A DNA stretch of 64,000 nucleotides, from positions 2,319,001-2,383,000 of the forward strand of contig NZ_CP121685.1 in NCBI RefSeq assembly GCF_029760915.1. Direction: 5' to 3'. This DNA is from Olleya sp. YS (lineage in GTDB: Bacteria > Bacteroidota > Bacteroidia > Flavobacteriales > Flavobacteriaceae). Positions 1-10,267 of the stretch are shown here, piece after piece. Numbering within the stretch: position 1 is the first letter of the stretch; each line of letters opens with the position of its first letter. The position numbers were made by a program, and so were the translations under genes. The notes beneath the pieces are model-generated. The model was given only the letters and a program-made list of their open reading frames with translations. It searched no databases and was not told where the DNA came from.

Positions 1-797
1 AGAGATGTGCTAGTCATTATAAAATCAAAACGGTCGTCAAAACCACCTGTTGTACCTCCTAAACCTGTCGATGTTCTGGTTGATTGAGTAAATACATCCA
101 CATAATTAGAATTATTATGCCAGCTTCCCATCCTGTTAGCAGGATCAATAAAAGTAATGTTGTTATTAGTGTCAATAAATTCCTGAAATGCAGGTTCTGA
201 ATTTGTATACACGTTAAAGTCACCAGCTAATAAAAAATATTCAGAATTAGAAAACCCATTTAAATAACTAGTTAAATCTTGAGCCATTTGTAACCGCAAT
301 TGTTGGTTATTTGTACCACTTGATGCTTTCAAGTGACATACTATGACGTTTAATAGTATTGGATTTGTTATTTGATTAACGGTATTTAATTTTAACACAT
401 AATGATTAAAATCTCTAAAAAGGGTACTAACTTCAGTTTGACTTTCTAGAGTAAATTTTGAGCTATCATAGTAAATAAGATTTTGTAAATCGTTTTGATT
501 ACCAATACTATCATCACTAGTATTTAAAACAAAATTTGCCATTTGATAGTTAGTGTTGATTGCTTGTTGCATCATACTTAAAATACCATTAGCACCAGAG
601 CTATTATTAAGTTCGCAGACCATAAATAGATCTGGTTTAAAGTCTGTTAATATAGTTTCTAACTCGTTTAAACGAGCGCTAGCTGGTTCTTGAAGCGGAA
701 AATTTAACAAATTGTAAAACATAGTTTTAAAGGTGTCTTGAGCTAAGACACCTGAAAAATTAAGTAATAGTACTATAAATAAAATTTTCTTTTTCAT
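1..797 (-). CDS. Secreted endonuclease/exonuclease/phosphatase-fold protein (C-terminus beyond window)
   Basis: The frame is open from an ATG at 797 down to base 1, so the C-terminus lies outside the window (about 265 residues visible). Residues 1-20 form a signal peptide (hydrophobic core, then GVLAQ). The EEP-superfamily landmarks appear in order: a glutamate in CELNN, CHLKA, GDFN, and DDRFDFI with the late catalytic Asp region. Members of this superfamily are metal-dependent phosphodiesterases; flavobacterial secreted versions are usually annotated as nucleases and often end in a T9SS sorting domain, which cannot be checked here. The gene begins 10 bp after the LOG-family gene on the same strand, so they are probably co-transcribed. 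The substrate is unknown. Confidence 0.8.
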   Translation of the reverse strand, partial: MKKKILFIVLLLNFSGVLAQDTFKTMFYNLLNFPLQEPASARLNELETILTDFKPDLFMVCELNNSSGANGILSMMQQAINTNYQMANFVLNTSDDSIGNQNDLQNLIYYDSSKFTLESQTEVSTLFRDFNHYVLKLNTVNQITNPILLNVIVCHLKASSGTNNQQLRLQMAQDLTSYLNGFSNSEYFLLAGDFNVYTNSEPAFQEFIDTNNNITFIDPANRMGSWHNNSNYVDVFTQSTRTSTGLGGTTGGFDDRFDFIMTSTS

Positions 798-806
798 TTC
801 TAATTT

Positions 807-1496
807 TTAGAAGTTTGGACTTAATCCATAGTCTTTGTAGAAACTGTCTAAAATATCTACGACTTCATCTGCTGTATCTACTAAATGAATAAGGTCTAAA
901 TCACCTGCACTAATATTTGCAAAACTATCTAAAAGTGTTGTTTTAACCCATTCCATTAAGCCTTCCCAGAAGTCCGTACCGACTAAAATAATTGGAAATT
1001 TTTCTATTTTATTAGTTTGAATTAATGTGATGGCTTCAAATAATTCATCTAGTGTTCCAAAACCTCCAGGCATTACAACAAATCCTTGTGAATATTTAAC
1101 GAACATCACTTTTCTAACAAAAAAGTAGTCAAAATCTAAACTTTTATCAGAGTCTATATATGGATTGTCGTGTTGTTCAAAAGGTAAATCTATGTTTAAT
1201 CCAACAGATGTTCCACCTGCTAAATGTGCACCTTTATTACCAGCTTCCATAATTCCTGGTCCACCACCTGTAATAACTCCGTAACCAGATTCTACAATTT
1301 TTTCTGCAACATCAACTGCAAGCTTATAGTATTTATGGTCAGGTTTTGTACGCGCAGATCCAAATATGGAAACTGAAGGTCCAATTGCACTCATTTTTTC
1401 AAAGCCATTCACAAACTCTCCCATGATTTTAAAAATCGCCCAAGAATCGTTTGTTTTTTTCTCATTCCAACCTTTTGGATGTTGTTCTTTTCTCAT
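807..1496 (-). CDS. LOG family protein (TIGR00730-type nucleotide phosphoribohydrolase-like)
   Basis: This 229-residue protein carries the two LOG-family signatures: GGGPGIMEA near residue 78 and PGGFGTLDE near residue 142. These form the nucleotide-binding Rossmann fold and active site of lysine-decarboxylase-like proteins, now known mostly as nucleoside-5'-monophosphate phosphoribohydrolases (cytokinin-activating LOG, PpnN relatives). It is cytoplasmic with no signal peptide. Length and motifs are typical of the family, so the family call is firm. The physiological substrate in Bacteroidota is not established. It lies upstream of the secreted nuclease-fold gene with a 9 bp gap. A salvage role for nucleotides is only inferred. 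Confidence 0.88.
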   Translation of the reverse strand: MRKEQHPKGWNEKKTNDSWAIFKIMGEFVNGFEKMSAIGPSVSIFGSARTKPDHKYYKLAVDVAEKIVESGYGVITGGGPGIMEAGNKGAHLAGGTSVGLNIDLPFEQHDNPYIDSDKSLDFDYFFVRKVMFVKYSQGFVVMPGGFGTLDELFEAITLIQTNKIEKFPIILVGTDFWEGLMEWVKTTLLDSFANISAGDLDLIHLVDTADEVVDILDSFYKDYGLSPNF

Positions 1497-1576
1497 ATAG
1501 TGTTTTTAATAATTTTTAAACGAACAAATTTAATGGTTTAAATAAGATTTTTTTGGTTTATTAATAAAATTTAAAC

Positions 1577-1606
1577 AAAAAAAGACCAACATTTTGTTGG
1601 TCTTTT
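1577..1606 (-). terminator. Intrinsic terminator, possibly bidirectional
   Basis: AAAAGACCAAC and GTTGGTCTTTT form a perfect stem around an ATTTT loop, with A-rich and T-rich flanks on both sides. It lies downstream of the 55-residue membrane protein gene on the minus strand. Confidence 0.75.
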
Positions 1607-1641
1607 AATTTTTTTGGTAAGTTTTTAATGCTACGCTACAC

Positions 1642-1833
<192 letters not shown>

Positions 1834-1881
1834 CTAAAGTTAAACAATATATTTTAAATAGTAAGATATAGTCAATATTAA

Positions 1882-4725
1882 TTACTTAACACTTACACTA
1901 AGTTCTTTGTTTAAAAACTTTGCAGTGTAACTTTTATTGTGTTTTGCGACCACTTCTGGAGTGCCTTCAACAACGACTTGTCCACCACCTTTACCGCCTT
2001 CATACCCAATGTCAATAATGTGGTCTACGGTTTTAATAACATCCAAATTGTGTTCTATAATCAACACTGTATTTCCTTTATCTGCTAGTTTGTTTAAGAC
2101 TATCATTAACACTCTAATATCTTCAAAATGAAGTCCTGTTGTGGGTTCATCCAAAATATAAAACGTATTTCCAGTATCGCGTTTACTTAACTCGGTTGCT
2201 AATTTTATACGTTGAGCTTCTCCACCAGAAAGTGTAGTACTTTGTTGCCCCAAAGTAATATAACCTAAACCTACATCTTTAATAGTTTTAAGTTTTTTAT
2301 GAATCTTTGGAATGTTTTCAAAAAATTCTACAGCATCATTAATAGTCATGTTTAACACGTCACTAATACTTTTTCCTTTGTAACGAATCTCTAAAGTTTC
2401 ACGATTAAATCGTTTACCTTGACAGGTTTCACATTCAACGTAAACATCTGGTAAAAAATTCATTTCAATAACGCGTAATCCACCACCTTTACAGGTTTCG
2501 CATCGTCCTCCTGCTACATTAAAGCTGAATCGTCCTGGTTTATAACCACGTATCATGGCTTCTGGTATTTTTGCAAACAGGCTTCTAATTTCGTCAAATG
2601 TTTTAGTGTAAGTCGCAGGATTACTACGTGGTGTGCGACCTATTGGTGATTGGTTTATATCGATGACTTTATCAATATGTTCTAACCCTTTAATACTTTT
2701 ATATGGCATTGGTCTTTTAACGCCATTAAAATAATGTGCGTTTAGAATAGGATAGAGGGTTTCGTTAATTAATGTTGATTTACCACTACCAGAAACGCCT
2801 GTAACACCAATCATTTTTCCTAAAGGAAATTTTACGGACACATTTTTTAAATTGTTTCCTGTGCAACCTTTTAGCTCTAAAAAATGCCCATTACCCTTAC
2901 GACGTTGTTTTGGGATTTCAATTTCTTTCGTTCCGTTTAGGTATGCTGCAGTTAAAGTGTTTTCTTTTAATAATTGCTTTGGTGTACCTTGGCTTATTAT
3001 TTCTCCACCATGTTTACCAGCGAAAGGACCAATATCAATAACATGGTCTGCACGCTCTATCATATCCTTATCATGCTCAACAACTATTACAGAGTTGCCA
3101 ATGTCACGAAGTGAGATTAAACTATTAATTAGTTTTTCGTTATCACGTTGGTGTAAACCAATACTAGGCTCGTCTAAGATATACAGTACACCTACCAGTT
3201 GAGACCCAATTTGAGTGGCTAGTCTAATACGCTGTGCTTCACCACCAGACAACGATTTAGAACTACGATTAATAGATAAATAATCTAAACCAACATCTAA
3301 TAAAAACTGAAGTCTAGCGTTGATTTCTTTAATAATTTCTTCAGCAATTTTTAACTGTGTATTGGATAATTGTTTTTGGGCTTTTTTAAACCAATCTGCT
3401 AAATCACTAATATCCATATTAGCTAATTCTGCAATATTTTTTTCGTTAACTTTAAAGTATAACGACTCTTTTCTTAATCTAGACCCTTCACAAACAGGAC
3501 ATTTAATTTTGTCCATATAGTCTTTTGCCCAACGCTTTAGTGAGGTCGAATCAGCAGCTTTGTATTGGTTATCTATAAAATTGGCAACACCTTCAAAGTC
3601 TATTTTGTAATCTCTGGTTATGCCTAAGGTTTTACTTTCAACTGAAAACTTCTCGTTTCCGCCATACAAAATAACTTGTTTTGCTTCTGCAGGAATAGAT
3701 TTAAAAGGATCGCTAAGTTTAAATTTATAACGTTCTGCAATAGTTTCAAACTGTTTAAATATCCAACTCTTTTTTTCTGGACCATGAGGTGCCAATGCAC
3801 CAGCTTTAATAGATAAAGAATCATCAGGTATAATTTTTTTCTCGTTAACCTGATATAAAGTACCAATCCCATTACAATTTGGACAAGCCCCTTTTGGCGA
3901 ATTAAATGAAAAGTTATTAGGTTCTGGATTCGGGTAGGAAATTCCAGAACTTGGACACATTAAACTTCGACTAAAATAACGTGCCTCTTGTGTGTCTTGG
4001 TCTATAACCATTAACACATCATCACCATGATACATAGCTGTATTGATGGTTTCTGTAAGTCGCTTGTCATTATCTACACCATCATCTATTTTTAATCTGT
4101 CAATTACAATTTCTATATCGTGTGTTTTGTATCGATCTAGTTTCATGCCTTTCACTAAATCTTTGATTTCACCATCTGTGCGGACTTTAACAAAGCCTTG
4201 TTTAGCAATTTGCTCAAACAATTCTCTGTAATGACCTTTTCTAGAACGCACAACAGGTGCCAACACATTAATGCGTTTTCCTTTATAACTTTCTGTGATT
4301 AGCTGCTTGATTTGTTCGTCACTATAACTTACCATTTTCTCGCCAGTATTATAACTGTATGCATCACTAGCTCTAGCATATAATAGTCGCAAAAAGTCAT
4401 AAATCTCGGTAATAGTCCCTACAGTAGATCGTGGTGATTTACTGGTTGTTTTTTGTTCGATAGCGATGACAGGAGATAATCCATCAATTTTATCCACATC
4501 AGGACGTTCTAAACCGCCTAAAAATTGCCTAGCATAAGCAGAAAACGTTTCTATGTAACGTCGTTGTCCCTCAGCATAAATGGTATCAAATGCTAAAGAC
4601 GATTTTCCACTACCTGATAAACCAGTAATAACTACTAGTTTTTCACGTGGAATAGTGACATCAATATTTTTAAGGTTATGTGCTCTGGCACCTTTAACCT
4701 CTATGTTTTCTTCAAAATTAGTCAT
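1882..4725 (-). CDS. uvrA: Excinuclease ABC subunit UvrA
   Basis: This 947-residue protein is the damage-recognition ATPase of nucleotide excision repair; it loads UvrB onto lesions. It has two ABC modules: Walker [10 protein letters not shown] at 35-43 with signature LSGGEAQR near 490, and GVSGSGKST near 640 with a second LSGGEAQR near 850. The C-terminal zinc module is complete (CETCKGGG and CETCQGKR near 742-770). The N-terminal zinc module has CPSSG where many UvrA proteins have CxxC, followed by a normal CPNC pair, so one ligand is missing from the usual position; this may be a lineage trait. It is transcribed alone, and its length is normal for the family. Confidence 0.97.
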   Translation of the reverse strand: MTNFEENIEVKGARAHNLKNIDVTIPREKLVVITGLSGSGKSSLAFDTIYAEGQRRYIETFSAYARQFLGGLERPDVDKIDGLSPVIAIEQKTTSKSPRSTVGTITEIYDFLRLLYARASDAYSYNTGEKMVSYSDEQIKQLITESYKGKRINVLAPVVRSRKGHYRELFEQIAKQGFVKVRTDGEIKDLVKGMKLDRYKTHDIEIVIDRLKIDDGVDNDKRLTETINTAMYHGDDVLMVIDQDTQEARYFSRSLMCPSSGISYPNPEPNNFSFNSPKGACPNCNGIGTLYQVNEKKIIPDDSLSIKAGALAPHGPEKKSWIFKQFETIAERYKFKLSDPFKSIPAEAKQVILYGGNEKFSVESKTLGITRDYKIDFEGVANFIDNQYKAADSTSLKRWAKDYMDKIKCPVCEGSRLRKESLYFKVNEKNIAELANMDISDLADWFKKAQKQLSNTQLKIAEEIIKEINARLQFLLDVGLDYLSINRSSKSLSGGEAQRIRLATQIGSQLVGVLYILDEPSIGLHQRDNEKLINSLISLRDIGNSVIVVEHDKDMIERADHVIDIGPFAGKHGGEIISQGTPKQLLKENTLTAAYLNGTKEIEIPKQRRKGNGHFLELKGCTGNNLKNVSVKFPLGKMIGVTGVSGSGKSTLINETLYPILNAHYFNGVKRPMPYKSIKGLEHIDKVIDINQSPIGRTPRSNPATYTKTFDEIRSLFAKIPEAMIRGYKPGRFSFNVAGGRCETCKGGGLRVIEMNFLPDVYVECETCQGKRFNRETLEIRYKGKSISDVLNMTINDAVEFFENIPKIHKKLKTIKDVGLGYITLGQQSTTLSGGEAQRIKLATELSKRDTGNTFYILDEPTTGLHFEDIRVLMIVLNKLADKGNTVLIIEHNLDVIKTVDHIIDIGYEGGKGGGQVVVEGTPEVVAKHNKSYTAKFLNKELSVSVK

Positions 4726-4857
4726 AGCATTTTTTCACTTTTATGTCCTAAAATAGGCAAAGTTGCAAAGATACGCATTTTGCTTTTTAAAATGGAAAAA
4801 GTATAGTTTAGAGTTTTGTTAATTCTTTGATTATATTTAAGTTTTAAAATATGATTT

Positions 4858-6117
4858 ATGAATGAAAAAATTGACTTCGAAAAGGATATAAATAAAATAA
4901 AAATTAGAATTAAAATTTTTAATCTTTTTGCTTGGATTTTTGTTTTATTAGGATTTGTTGTTCTTTATTTAGGCTATAATTTTTGGGAAAGCGAAAGTGG
5001 TAAATTAAATGAAGTTGGAGATTTCGTTGGAGGGGTAGCAGGTTCATTTTGGGCTTTGTCAGGATTATTCTTTATTTATATTGCTTTTTTAGGTCAAAAA
5101 ATTGAAATTAAATATCAACAAGAGGATTTAGCTCTAACAAGAGATGAATTAATGGAGTCAAGAAAAGTGTTTAAAACTCAAGCTGAGATTATGAGAAATC
5201 AGCAACTAGATGATACTTTTTTTAATTTATTAGATAATCATCGGAGAATTGTTGAAAGTTTAAGGACAAAAAAGACTAAACCTTTTAATTTAAATTTCAG
5301 GTATACTAGAAATAGTAGAGAAATAGTTTCTGGATATGAATTACTTGAACAAATATATTATGATTGGGATGAATTGTTTTTGATGCATTCTAAATATCAT
5401 AAATCAAAAAAAATTTATGACCTTAGGGTTTCTGACATTGACCCAATTGAATTAGTCGCTCTTAATGACGATGTAAAATTAGTATTTAATGAATTAAACA
5501 ATATAATTGATTTTATTAATATTCAAATCCCAGAGAATAAGAAGGAATTTTATTTTAATGTATTGTCTGGAAGTTTAAGTCATTATGAAAAATTTTTATT
5601 TGATGCAAGAGGTTTCATTAGTTCGAAAAACCATAATCTTATTTTTAAGAATTTTGACCCAAATTTATATTTTAACTTAAAAGTTAAAATACCTAAATTA
5701 AAATTTAATAAAGTTAATAAAGAAGTTAATGATGATTTATTTAGAGCTATCGGATGGGAAAGAATAAGTTATAGTAGTATTAAGTTAGAAATTAGGTTAG
5801 AATCAAAAGTTTTTTTGATTAAGAATAATAGTATATATAAAGAAAAAGTAAGCTTAGAAGGTTATAAATCAATAGATGTTGATATTGTTAAGGATTTTAA
5901 TATACATAAATTCCCAAAGTTTTTCACTTCAAATACTGGAAGTCCAGACATCGGATTTATCGTATTAGTAATAACTTATCAAGAATTTAAATATAATTTT
6001 ATTTATAAAGTCACAAAAAATGCAAGACCAAGTAACTATTTGCATTTTAGTATCCAAGATCTAAGATCGGATAATGGAAGGATAGATTTTATAGAAAACT
6101 TATTAGCAAATCACTAA
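4858..6117 (+). CDS. Putative phage abortive infection protein, AbiC-like (PF16872-type)
   Basis: The 419-residue protein has two membrane segments (about residues 20-42 and 55-78), then a charged, probably coiled stretch (about 80-117) and the motif DDTFFNLLDNHRRIVESL. This architecture (GDF-GG-GSFWA around the second helix, Q/E-rich coil, TFFNLL..H..IV) matches the family annotated as putative phage abortive infection proteins. The rest (130-419) is soluble, lysine- and asparagine-rich, and not recognised. The gene looks more AT-rich than uvrA. It stands alone between uvrA and a convergent gene, with 1 bp between the two stop codons, as expected for a single-gene defence cassette. Anti-phage activity is inferred from the family name only. 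Confidence 0.62.
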   Translation: MNEKIDFEKDINKIKIRIKIFNLFAWIFVLLGFVVLYLGYNFWESESGKLNEVGDFVGGVAGSFWALSGLFFIYIAFLGQKIEIKYQQEDLALTRDELMESRKVFKTQAEIMRNQQLDDTFFNLLDNHRRIVESLRTKKTKPFNLNFRYTRNSREIVSGYELLEQIYYDWDELFLMHSKYHKSKKIYDLRVSDIDPIELVALNDDVKLVFNELNNIIDFINIQIPENKKEFYFNVLSGSLSHYEKFLFDARGFISSKNHNLIFKNFDPNLYFNLKVKIPKLKFNKVNKEVNDDLFRAIGWERISYSSIKLEIRLESKVFLIKNNSIYKEKVSLEGYKSIDVDIVKDFNIHKFPKFFTSNTGSPDIGFIVLVITYQEFKYNFIYKVTKNARPSNYLHFSIQDLRSDNGRIDFIENLLANH

Positions 6118-6118
6118 T

Positions 6119-6832
6119 TTAATTTCTTCCTTTAACATCACCCATATGTAACCCAAAAAACAGAAGTTTATGCTGGGTTGGGAGTTGTGCGCCACTTTTG
6201 GTAGTTTTCCAACTGTTCCAAGACGCTTCCAAGCCTCCTATAGGTAAAATATCTACCCACATTTTGAATTTTGTAGGTTTGTAATTCTCATCTAAAATCC
6301 AAAGATATGAGTCGCCTGGAGTAGTACCTCCTTTTGTATATGTGACTAATAAAGCATCTTTATTATCTTGTTTAACAATACGTCTTTTGGTGCCTTTATC
6401 AAACACTTTATAAGGGGCAACTAGCCAAAACGAGTCGTTATTAAAATATTTAGTTGCAGTATCAATCAACTCTATACTTTTTTCGTTATCAATTCTAAAA
6501 TTATGGATGTAAGCTACACTTTTTGAAGGATTATTTAAGTCTAAATCAACTTTGTATTCTCTCCAATTAACTTCGCAAATGCTGTCTTTTTTATTCCATT
6601 TAAAATGGTGCTTTCGTCTAAACGTCCATTCTAAATAATTGGTAGCATCGTAGGCATCAGCATTCAAAGCTATAAGCATTTTATGGGCTAACATATCTGC
6701 TTTTTCAGGTTGACTGCCAACAGGTAAGTCTTCATTGTACTTTAAATACACAAAACCAAAAAACAATAGACTGGGTAGAGTCAAAAAAATAATGACACCA
6801 GCTATAATTTTTATGATTTTTTTAGATTTCAT
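6119..6832 (-). CDS. Conserved membrane-anchored protein, unknown function (LolA-like fold possible)
   Basis: The 237-residue protein has an N-terminal membrane anchor (about residues 6-28) followed by a soluble, beta-rich periplasmic or surface domain with many Trp residues and pairs of charged strands. The pattern of antiparallel strands (DALLVTYTKGG, DSYLWILDENYKP) resembles LolA/DUF6503-like lipoprotein-sorting folds, but I see no decisive motif and do not name it. It lies 51 bp downstream of the gamma-glutamyltransferase gene on the same strand, so it may be the last gene of that operon. Its stop codon faces the AbiC-like gene with 1 bp between. Confidence 0.6.
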   Translation of the reverse strand: MKSKKIIKIIAGVIIFLTLPSLLFFGFVYLKYNEDLPVGSQPEKADMLAHKMLIALNADAYDATNYLEWTFRRKHHFKWNKKDSICEVNWREYKVDLDLNNPSKSVAYIHNFRIDNEKSIELIDTATKYFNNDSFWLVAPYKVFDKGTKRRIVKQDNKDALLVTYTKGGTTPGDSYLWILDENYKPTKFKMWVDILPIGGLEASWNSWKTTKSGAQLPTQHKLLFFGLHMGDVKGRN

Positions 6833-6883
6833 TGTATAAAGTTATAACATTTAAACGGATTTGTCACACCTAAATTGTTTGGT

Positions 6884-8563
6884 CTAAAAACCTATAGCAG
6901 TATCATCTCCTCTTGGATCTGCTCCACCTTCCAATTGTCCGTTTTCTAAAATTAAAATTCCGTCCACTTTACCTAAAACTGGAGCATTTTCTTGATTAAT
7001 CTTGTAGCCTTTAGCTTCGAGCTTTTGTATTAAATCTGACGAGAACGAATTTGGTTCCATTCTAATTTCATCTGGTAACCACTGATGATGAAACCTAGGT
7101 GCGTTTACCGCTTCTTGTATACTCATATCATATTCATGTACATTGAGTATAGTTTGTAAAACAGAAGTGATAATGGTAGAACCACCTGGTGTTCCTAAAG
7201 TCATATATAATTCACCTTTTTTCTCTACAATAGTTGGTGTCATAGAGCTTAACATACGTTTTTCAGATAGAATCGCATTAGCTTCTGCTCCGATGAGTCC
7301 ATACACATTAGGGACGCCAGGTTTACTTGAAAAATCGTCCATTTCGTTATTAAGGAAGAAACCTAATTCTTGACTATATAATTTTGAACCAAAACCTGAA
7401 TTTAGTGTTGTAGTTACTGCAATAGCATTACCAAATTGGTCGACAATAGAGTAGTGTGTGGTCTCGTTACTTTCTAAAATTTCCACTTTTCCGTGTGATA
7501 CTTCCGTAGATGGAGTAGCTTGATAAAAAGAAAAATTAGACATTCTATTACTTAAATAATCAATACTTATTAATTCTTCTTGCGGAATACTAACAAAATC
7601 AGGATCACCCAAATAGAAACTTCTATCTGCATAAGCACGACGTTCTGCTTCGGTTATAACTTGAACAGATTTTAACGAGTTGTGTCCAAATTCATCCAAT
7701 TGAAACGGTTCTATTTGTTTCATAATTTGAGCTAAGCAAATGCCACCACTGGAAGGTGGAGACATGGATATAATATTTAAATCGTCATATTTAAATGTAA
7801 TGGGTGTGCGCCAAACAGCTTTATAATTGGCTAAATCTTCAACCGTTATAATACCACCATTTGCTTGAATACATGTTACTAAAGTTTCAGCCATATTCCC
7901 TTTGTAAAAAGCATCACGACCACCTTTCATTATCGCTTTTAATGTATTGGCTAGGTTGGGTTGTTTAATGGTATCTTTTGCTTTCCACTCTTTGCTAAAT
8001 AAAATTGGGCTTGTATTCACCTCTAAAAAATCTTGACGTTTTTCGTCTAATACGTCTTGGTCTTTTTTTGTGATCACATAACCACGATTGGCTAGGTCTA
8101 TCACAGGTTCCATAATCATTTCTATGGGTAAGCTTCCAAATGTTTTGTGTACTTCAAACAAACCAGCAATAGTTCCAGGTACACCAACTGCTAATCCACC
8201 TTTAGTGCTTAAATCCGGAATAACATTACCTAAACTGTCTAAATACATGTCTTTGGTTGCTAGTTTTGGTGCTTTTTCGCGATAATCTAATGCGCCAATG
8301 CTTCCATCTTTTAAGCGGTATACCATAAAGCCACCACCACCAATATTACCTGCATAAGGGTAGCAGACTGCTAATGCTAAATCTGTTGCGATCATCGCAT
8401 CAAAAACATTACCGCCTTGTTTTAAAATGTCTGTACCAATTTTGGAGGCTTCCTCACGTGCAGATACAACCATTGCATTGTCTGTGACTAAACCTACTAC
8501 TTTTTCATTTTTACAGCTGTAAAAAAGCATACAGATTAAAAAAAAGAATATTATCTGTCTCAT
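6884..8563 (-). CDS. ggt: Gamma-glutamyltransferase (lipoprotein)
   Basis: The enzyme cleaves or transfers the gamma-glutamyl group of glutathione and related peptides in the periplasm or at the outer membrane. The proenzyme cleavage site is clear: in the motif TTHYSIVD, Thr368 would become the N-terminal nucleophile of the small subunit after autoprocessing (residues 368-559, normal size). Conserved downstream blocks include the serine/glycine-rich MLSSMTPTIV and TLGTPGGS. The N-terminus is a lipoprotein signal with Cys17 after LFYS. Its ATG overlaps the end of the AcpH-like gene by 4 bases, so translation is probably coupled. Confidence 0.93.
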   Translation of the reverse strand: MRQIIFFFLICMLFYSCKNEKVVGLVTDNAMVVSAREEASKIGTDILKQGGNVFDAMIATDLALAVCYPYAGNIGGGGFMVYRLKDGSIGALDYREKAPKLATKDMYLDSLGNVIPDLSTKGGLAVGVPGTIAGLFEVHKTFGSLPIEMIMEPVIDLANRGYVITKKDQDVLDEKRQDFLEVNTSPILFSKEWKAKDTIKQPNLANTLKAIMKGGRDAFYKGNMAETLVTCIQANGGIITVEDLANYKAVWRTPITFKYDDLNIISMSPPSSGGICLAQIMKQIEPFQLDEFGHNSLKSVQVITEAERRAYADRSFYLGDPDFVSIPQEELISIDYLSNRMSNFSFYQATPSTEVSHGKVEILESNETTHYSIVDQFGNAIAVTTTLNSGFGSKLYSQELGFFLNNEMDDFSSKPGVPNVYGLIGAEANAILSEKRMLSSMTPTIVEKKGELYMTLGTPGGSTIITSVLQTILNVHEYDMSIQEAVNAPRFHHQWLPDEIRMEPNSFSSDLIQKLEAKGYKINQENAPVLGKVDGILILENGQLEGGADPRGDDTAIGF

Positions 8564-9156
8564 TGTTTTAATTGTATTTCGGCTAGTTTAGTTTTAGAAA
8601 ACTCAATTAACTCTTTAAAAAAACTGGTGAATTCTGCTTCAAATTCTTTATAAAATGTTTCCAATTCGTTGACAGCTAAATTCATTTGAGAACGGTTTTT
8701 AGTGCGTCTATTCATGCCTTCCAACACTTTTGTTATGCCTTCTATTGTAGCATAACTTAACAACCAATTATCTGCTAACATATGTGGTAGCATTTTTTGA
8801 ATGCGTGGTGGCAAAATTTCAAAATTATCTTGTAGAGTATCATAGAAGTCATCAACATATTCTGCAAAAGGAATATCTGAATATTGCTCCCAGTTTTTAG
8901 CTAAAAAATGGTCGTATAAAATATCTACAATCACTCCAGCGTAGTGTCCATAATTTTTGTGTAATCGTTTAGTGCTTTTTCTAACGGTTGGATGCGCATC
9001 TGTAAACGTATCTATCTGACGATGAAGTAAAATACCAGTCTGAATGTCTTTAGGGTATTCTTTATATTTTTTACCTCTAATACCATCTGCAATAAAGTTG
9101 CCTATAGTTACCATTTTATTATTGTTGGAAAGATAAATGTGCGCTAGAAAATTCAT
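8560..9156 (-). CDS. Acyl carrier protein phosphodiesterase family protein (AcpH/DUF479)
   Basis: This 198-residue cytoplasmic protein starts MNFLAHIYLS and contains GNFIADGIRG, HRQIDTFTDAH and DILYDHFLAKNW, the conserved His/Asp blocks of the AcpH family. E. coli AcpH removes the 4'-phosphopantetheine arm from acyl carrier protein; the His/Asp residues belong to an HD-like metal site. Length (about 190-200) and motif order fit the family well. Whether this protein acts on ACP is not known. Its stop codon overlaps the ggt start, and it is divergent from the acyltransferase at 9197. Confidence 0.85.
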   Translation of the reverse strand: MNFLAHIYLSNNNKMVTIGNFIADGIRGKKYKEYPKDIQTGILLHRQIDTFTDAHPTVRKSTKRLHKNYGHYAGVIVDILYDHFLAKNWEQYSDIPFAEYVDDFYDTLQDNFEILPPRIQKMLPHMLADNWLLSYATIEGITKVLEGMNRRTKNRSQMNLAVNELETFYKEFEAEFTSFFKELIEFSKTKLAEIQLKQ

Positions 9157-9196
9157 CTCATAAATATATGTATTTTTAACCTGTAAATTTTATAAT

Positions 9197-10267
9197 TTGA
9201 ACAGATTACCCAACTTAGATGTTTTACGTTTTATACTAGCCAGTTTAGTGGTGTTTTTTCACTTACCGCAATTGTGTCGCAATCAAGGACTTCCGTATTT
9301 TTTGGAGGCGCCAATTTTTAATCGTGGGATTGAAGCAGTGTATATGTTTTTTGTGTTAAGCGGATTTTTAATCATAAAAATCATTTATAATGCCAAGCAA
9401 AGGGATGCTTTTTCTATTAAAAAGTTTTATATCAGACGTGTGTTACGAATTTTCCCTTTGTATTATTTAATTGTCATTTTTGGTTTTCTGTTTTATTGGG
9501 TATTTCTTCCAGAACTGGAAATTCCTTTTGAAAACAACTATGCTTTAAGCGAAGGTATTTTGCTTTCAATATTTTTTTTACCTAATATTTTTGCACAACT
9601 CTACATGCCAGGAGGAATCCTAGAAGTACTATGGTCTATTGGTATTGAAGAACAATTTTATATTGTGGTTGCTCCTTTACTTTTTATACTACCTAAGTAT
9701 CGCTTATTACAGTATTTAATGCTTTTAACTACAGCTTATTTTATAATTTATCACCTAGAACCCTTTGACAATTTAAGGCGATTTATTATGGTGTTTTTCT
9801 TTTTGTTTTTTGGCGGAATTATAGCTGTGTTAGAAGAAAAAAAGCAATTAGAATTTTTAAAACGGTCAAAACTAGTACCATTAGTAATAGTCCTGTCAAC
9901 AGTGCTATACTTTACAACCTCGATTTTTGAGTTTGAAACTTTAGCCTTTTTTAATTTGTTTACCATGGTTTTGTTTGGGTTGTTTATTCATACCATAGCA
10001 CACAATAATTTTGGGGTAGAAATTAGAAGCAAAGCATTAAATTATTTAGGACAAATTTCCTATGGCATTTATATGTTTCATGTAATCGCATTAAACGCTG
10101 TAGTTTTCTTATTTTTGAAACTTCAAAAGCACGAGTTATTTAGCGATACTATAACTATTATTTTAATTTACTTATTAACTTTTGCAATTACCATTATACT
10201 GGCACATGTGTCTTATAAATATTACGAAACCTATTTTTTAAAATTAAAAAACAAATTTAGAGAATGA
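9197..10267 (+). CDS. Acyltransferase 3 family membrane protein
   Basis: The 356-residue integral membrane protein has about ten hydrophobic segments. The family hallmarks are at the N-terminus: LDVLRFILA, a catalytic-type His22 in FFHLP, FYIRRVLRIFPLYY, and SIGIEEQFY. Such enzymes O-acylate sugars of lipopolysaccharide, exopolysaccharide or small glycosides; the acceptor cannot be deduced. The start is TTG at 9197: no in-frame ATG lies between the upstream stop (9161) and the conserved N-terminus. Its end overlaps glmM by 4 bases (ATGA), so it is translationally coupled to a cell-envelope sugar gene. Confidence 0.87.
   Translation: MNRLPNLDVLRFILASLVVFFHLPQLCRNQGLPYFLEAPIFNRGIEAVYMFFVLSGFLIIKIIYNAKQRDAFSIKKFYIRRVLRIFPLYYLIVIFGFLFYWVFLPELEIPFENNYALSEGILLSIFFLPNIFAQLYMPGGILEVLWSIGIEEQFYIVVAPLLFILPKYRLLQYLMLLTTAYFIIYHLEPFDNLRRFIMVFFFLFFGGIIAVLEEKKQLEFLKRSKLVPLVIVLSTVLYFTTSIFEFETLAFFNLFTMVLFGLFIHTIAHNNFGVEIRSKALNYLGQISYGIYMFHVIALNAVVFLFLKLQKHELFSDTITIILIYLLTFAITIILAHVSYKYYETYFLKLKNKFRE

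Noticed and set aside
2852-3202. 116-codon open frame on the plus strand inside uvrA
   Set aside because: It is antisense to a highly conserved part of uvrA and its translation has no recognisable features.
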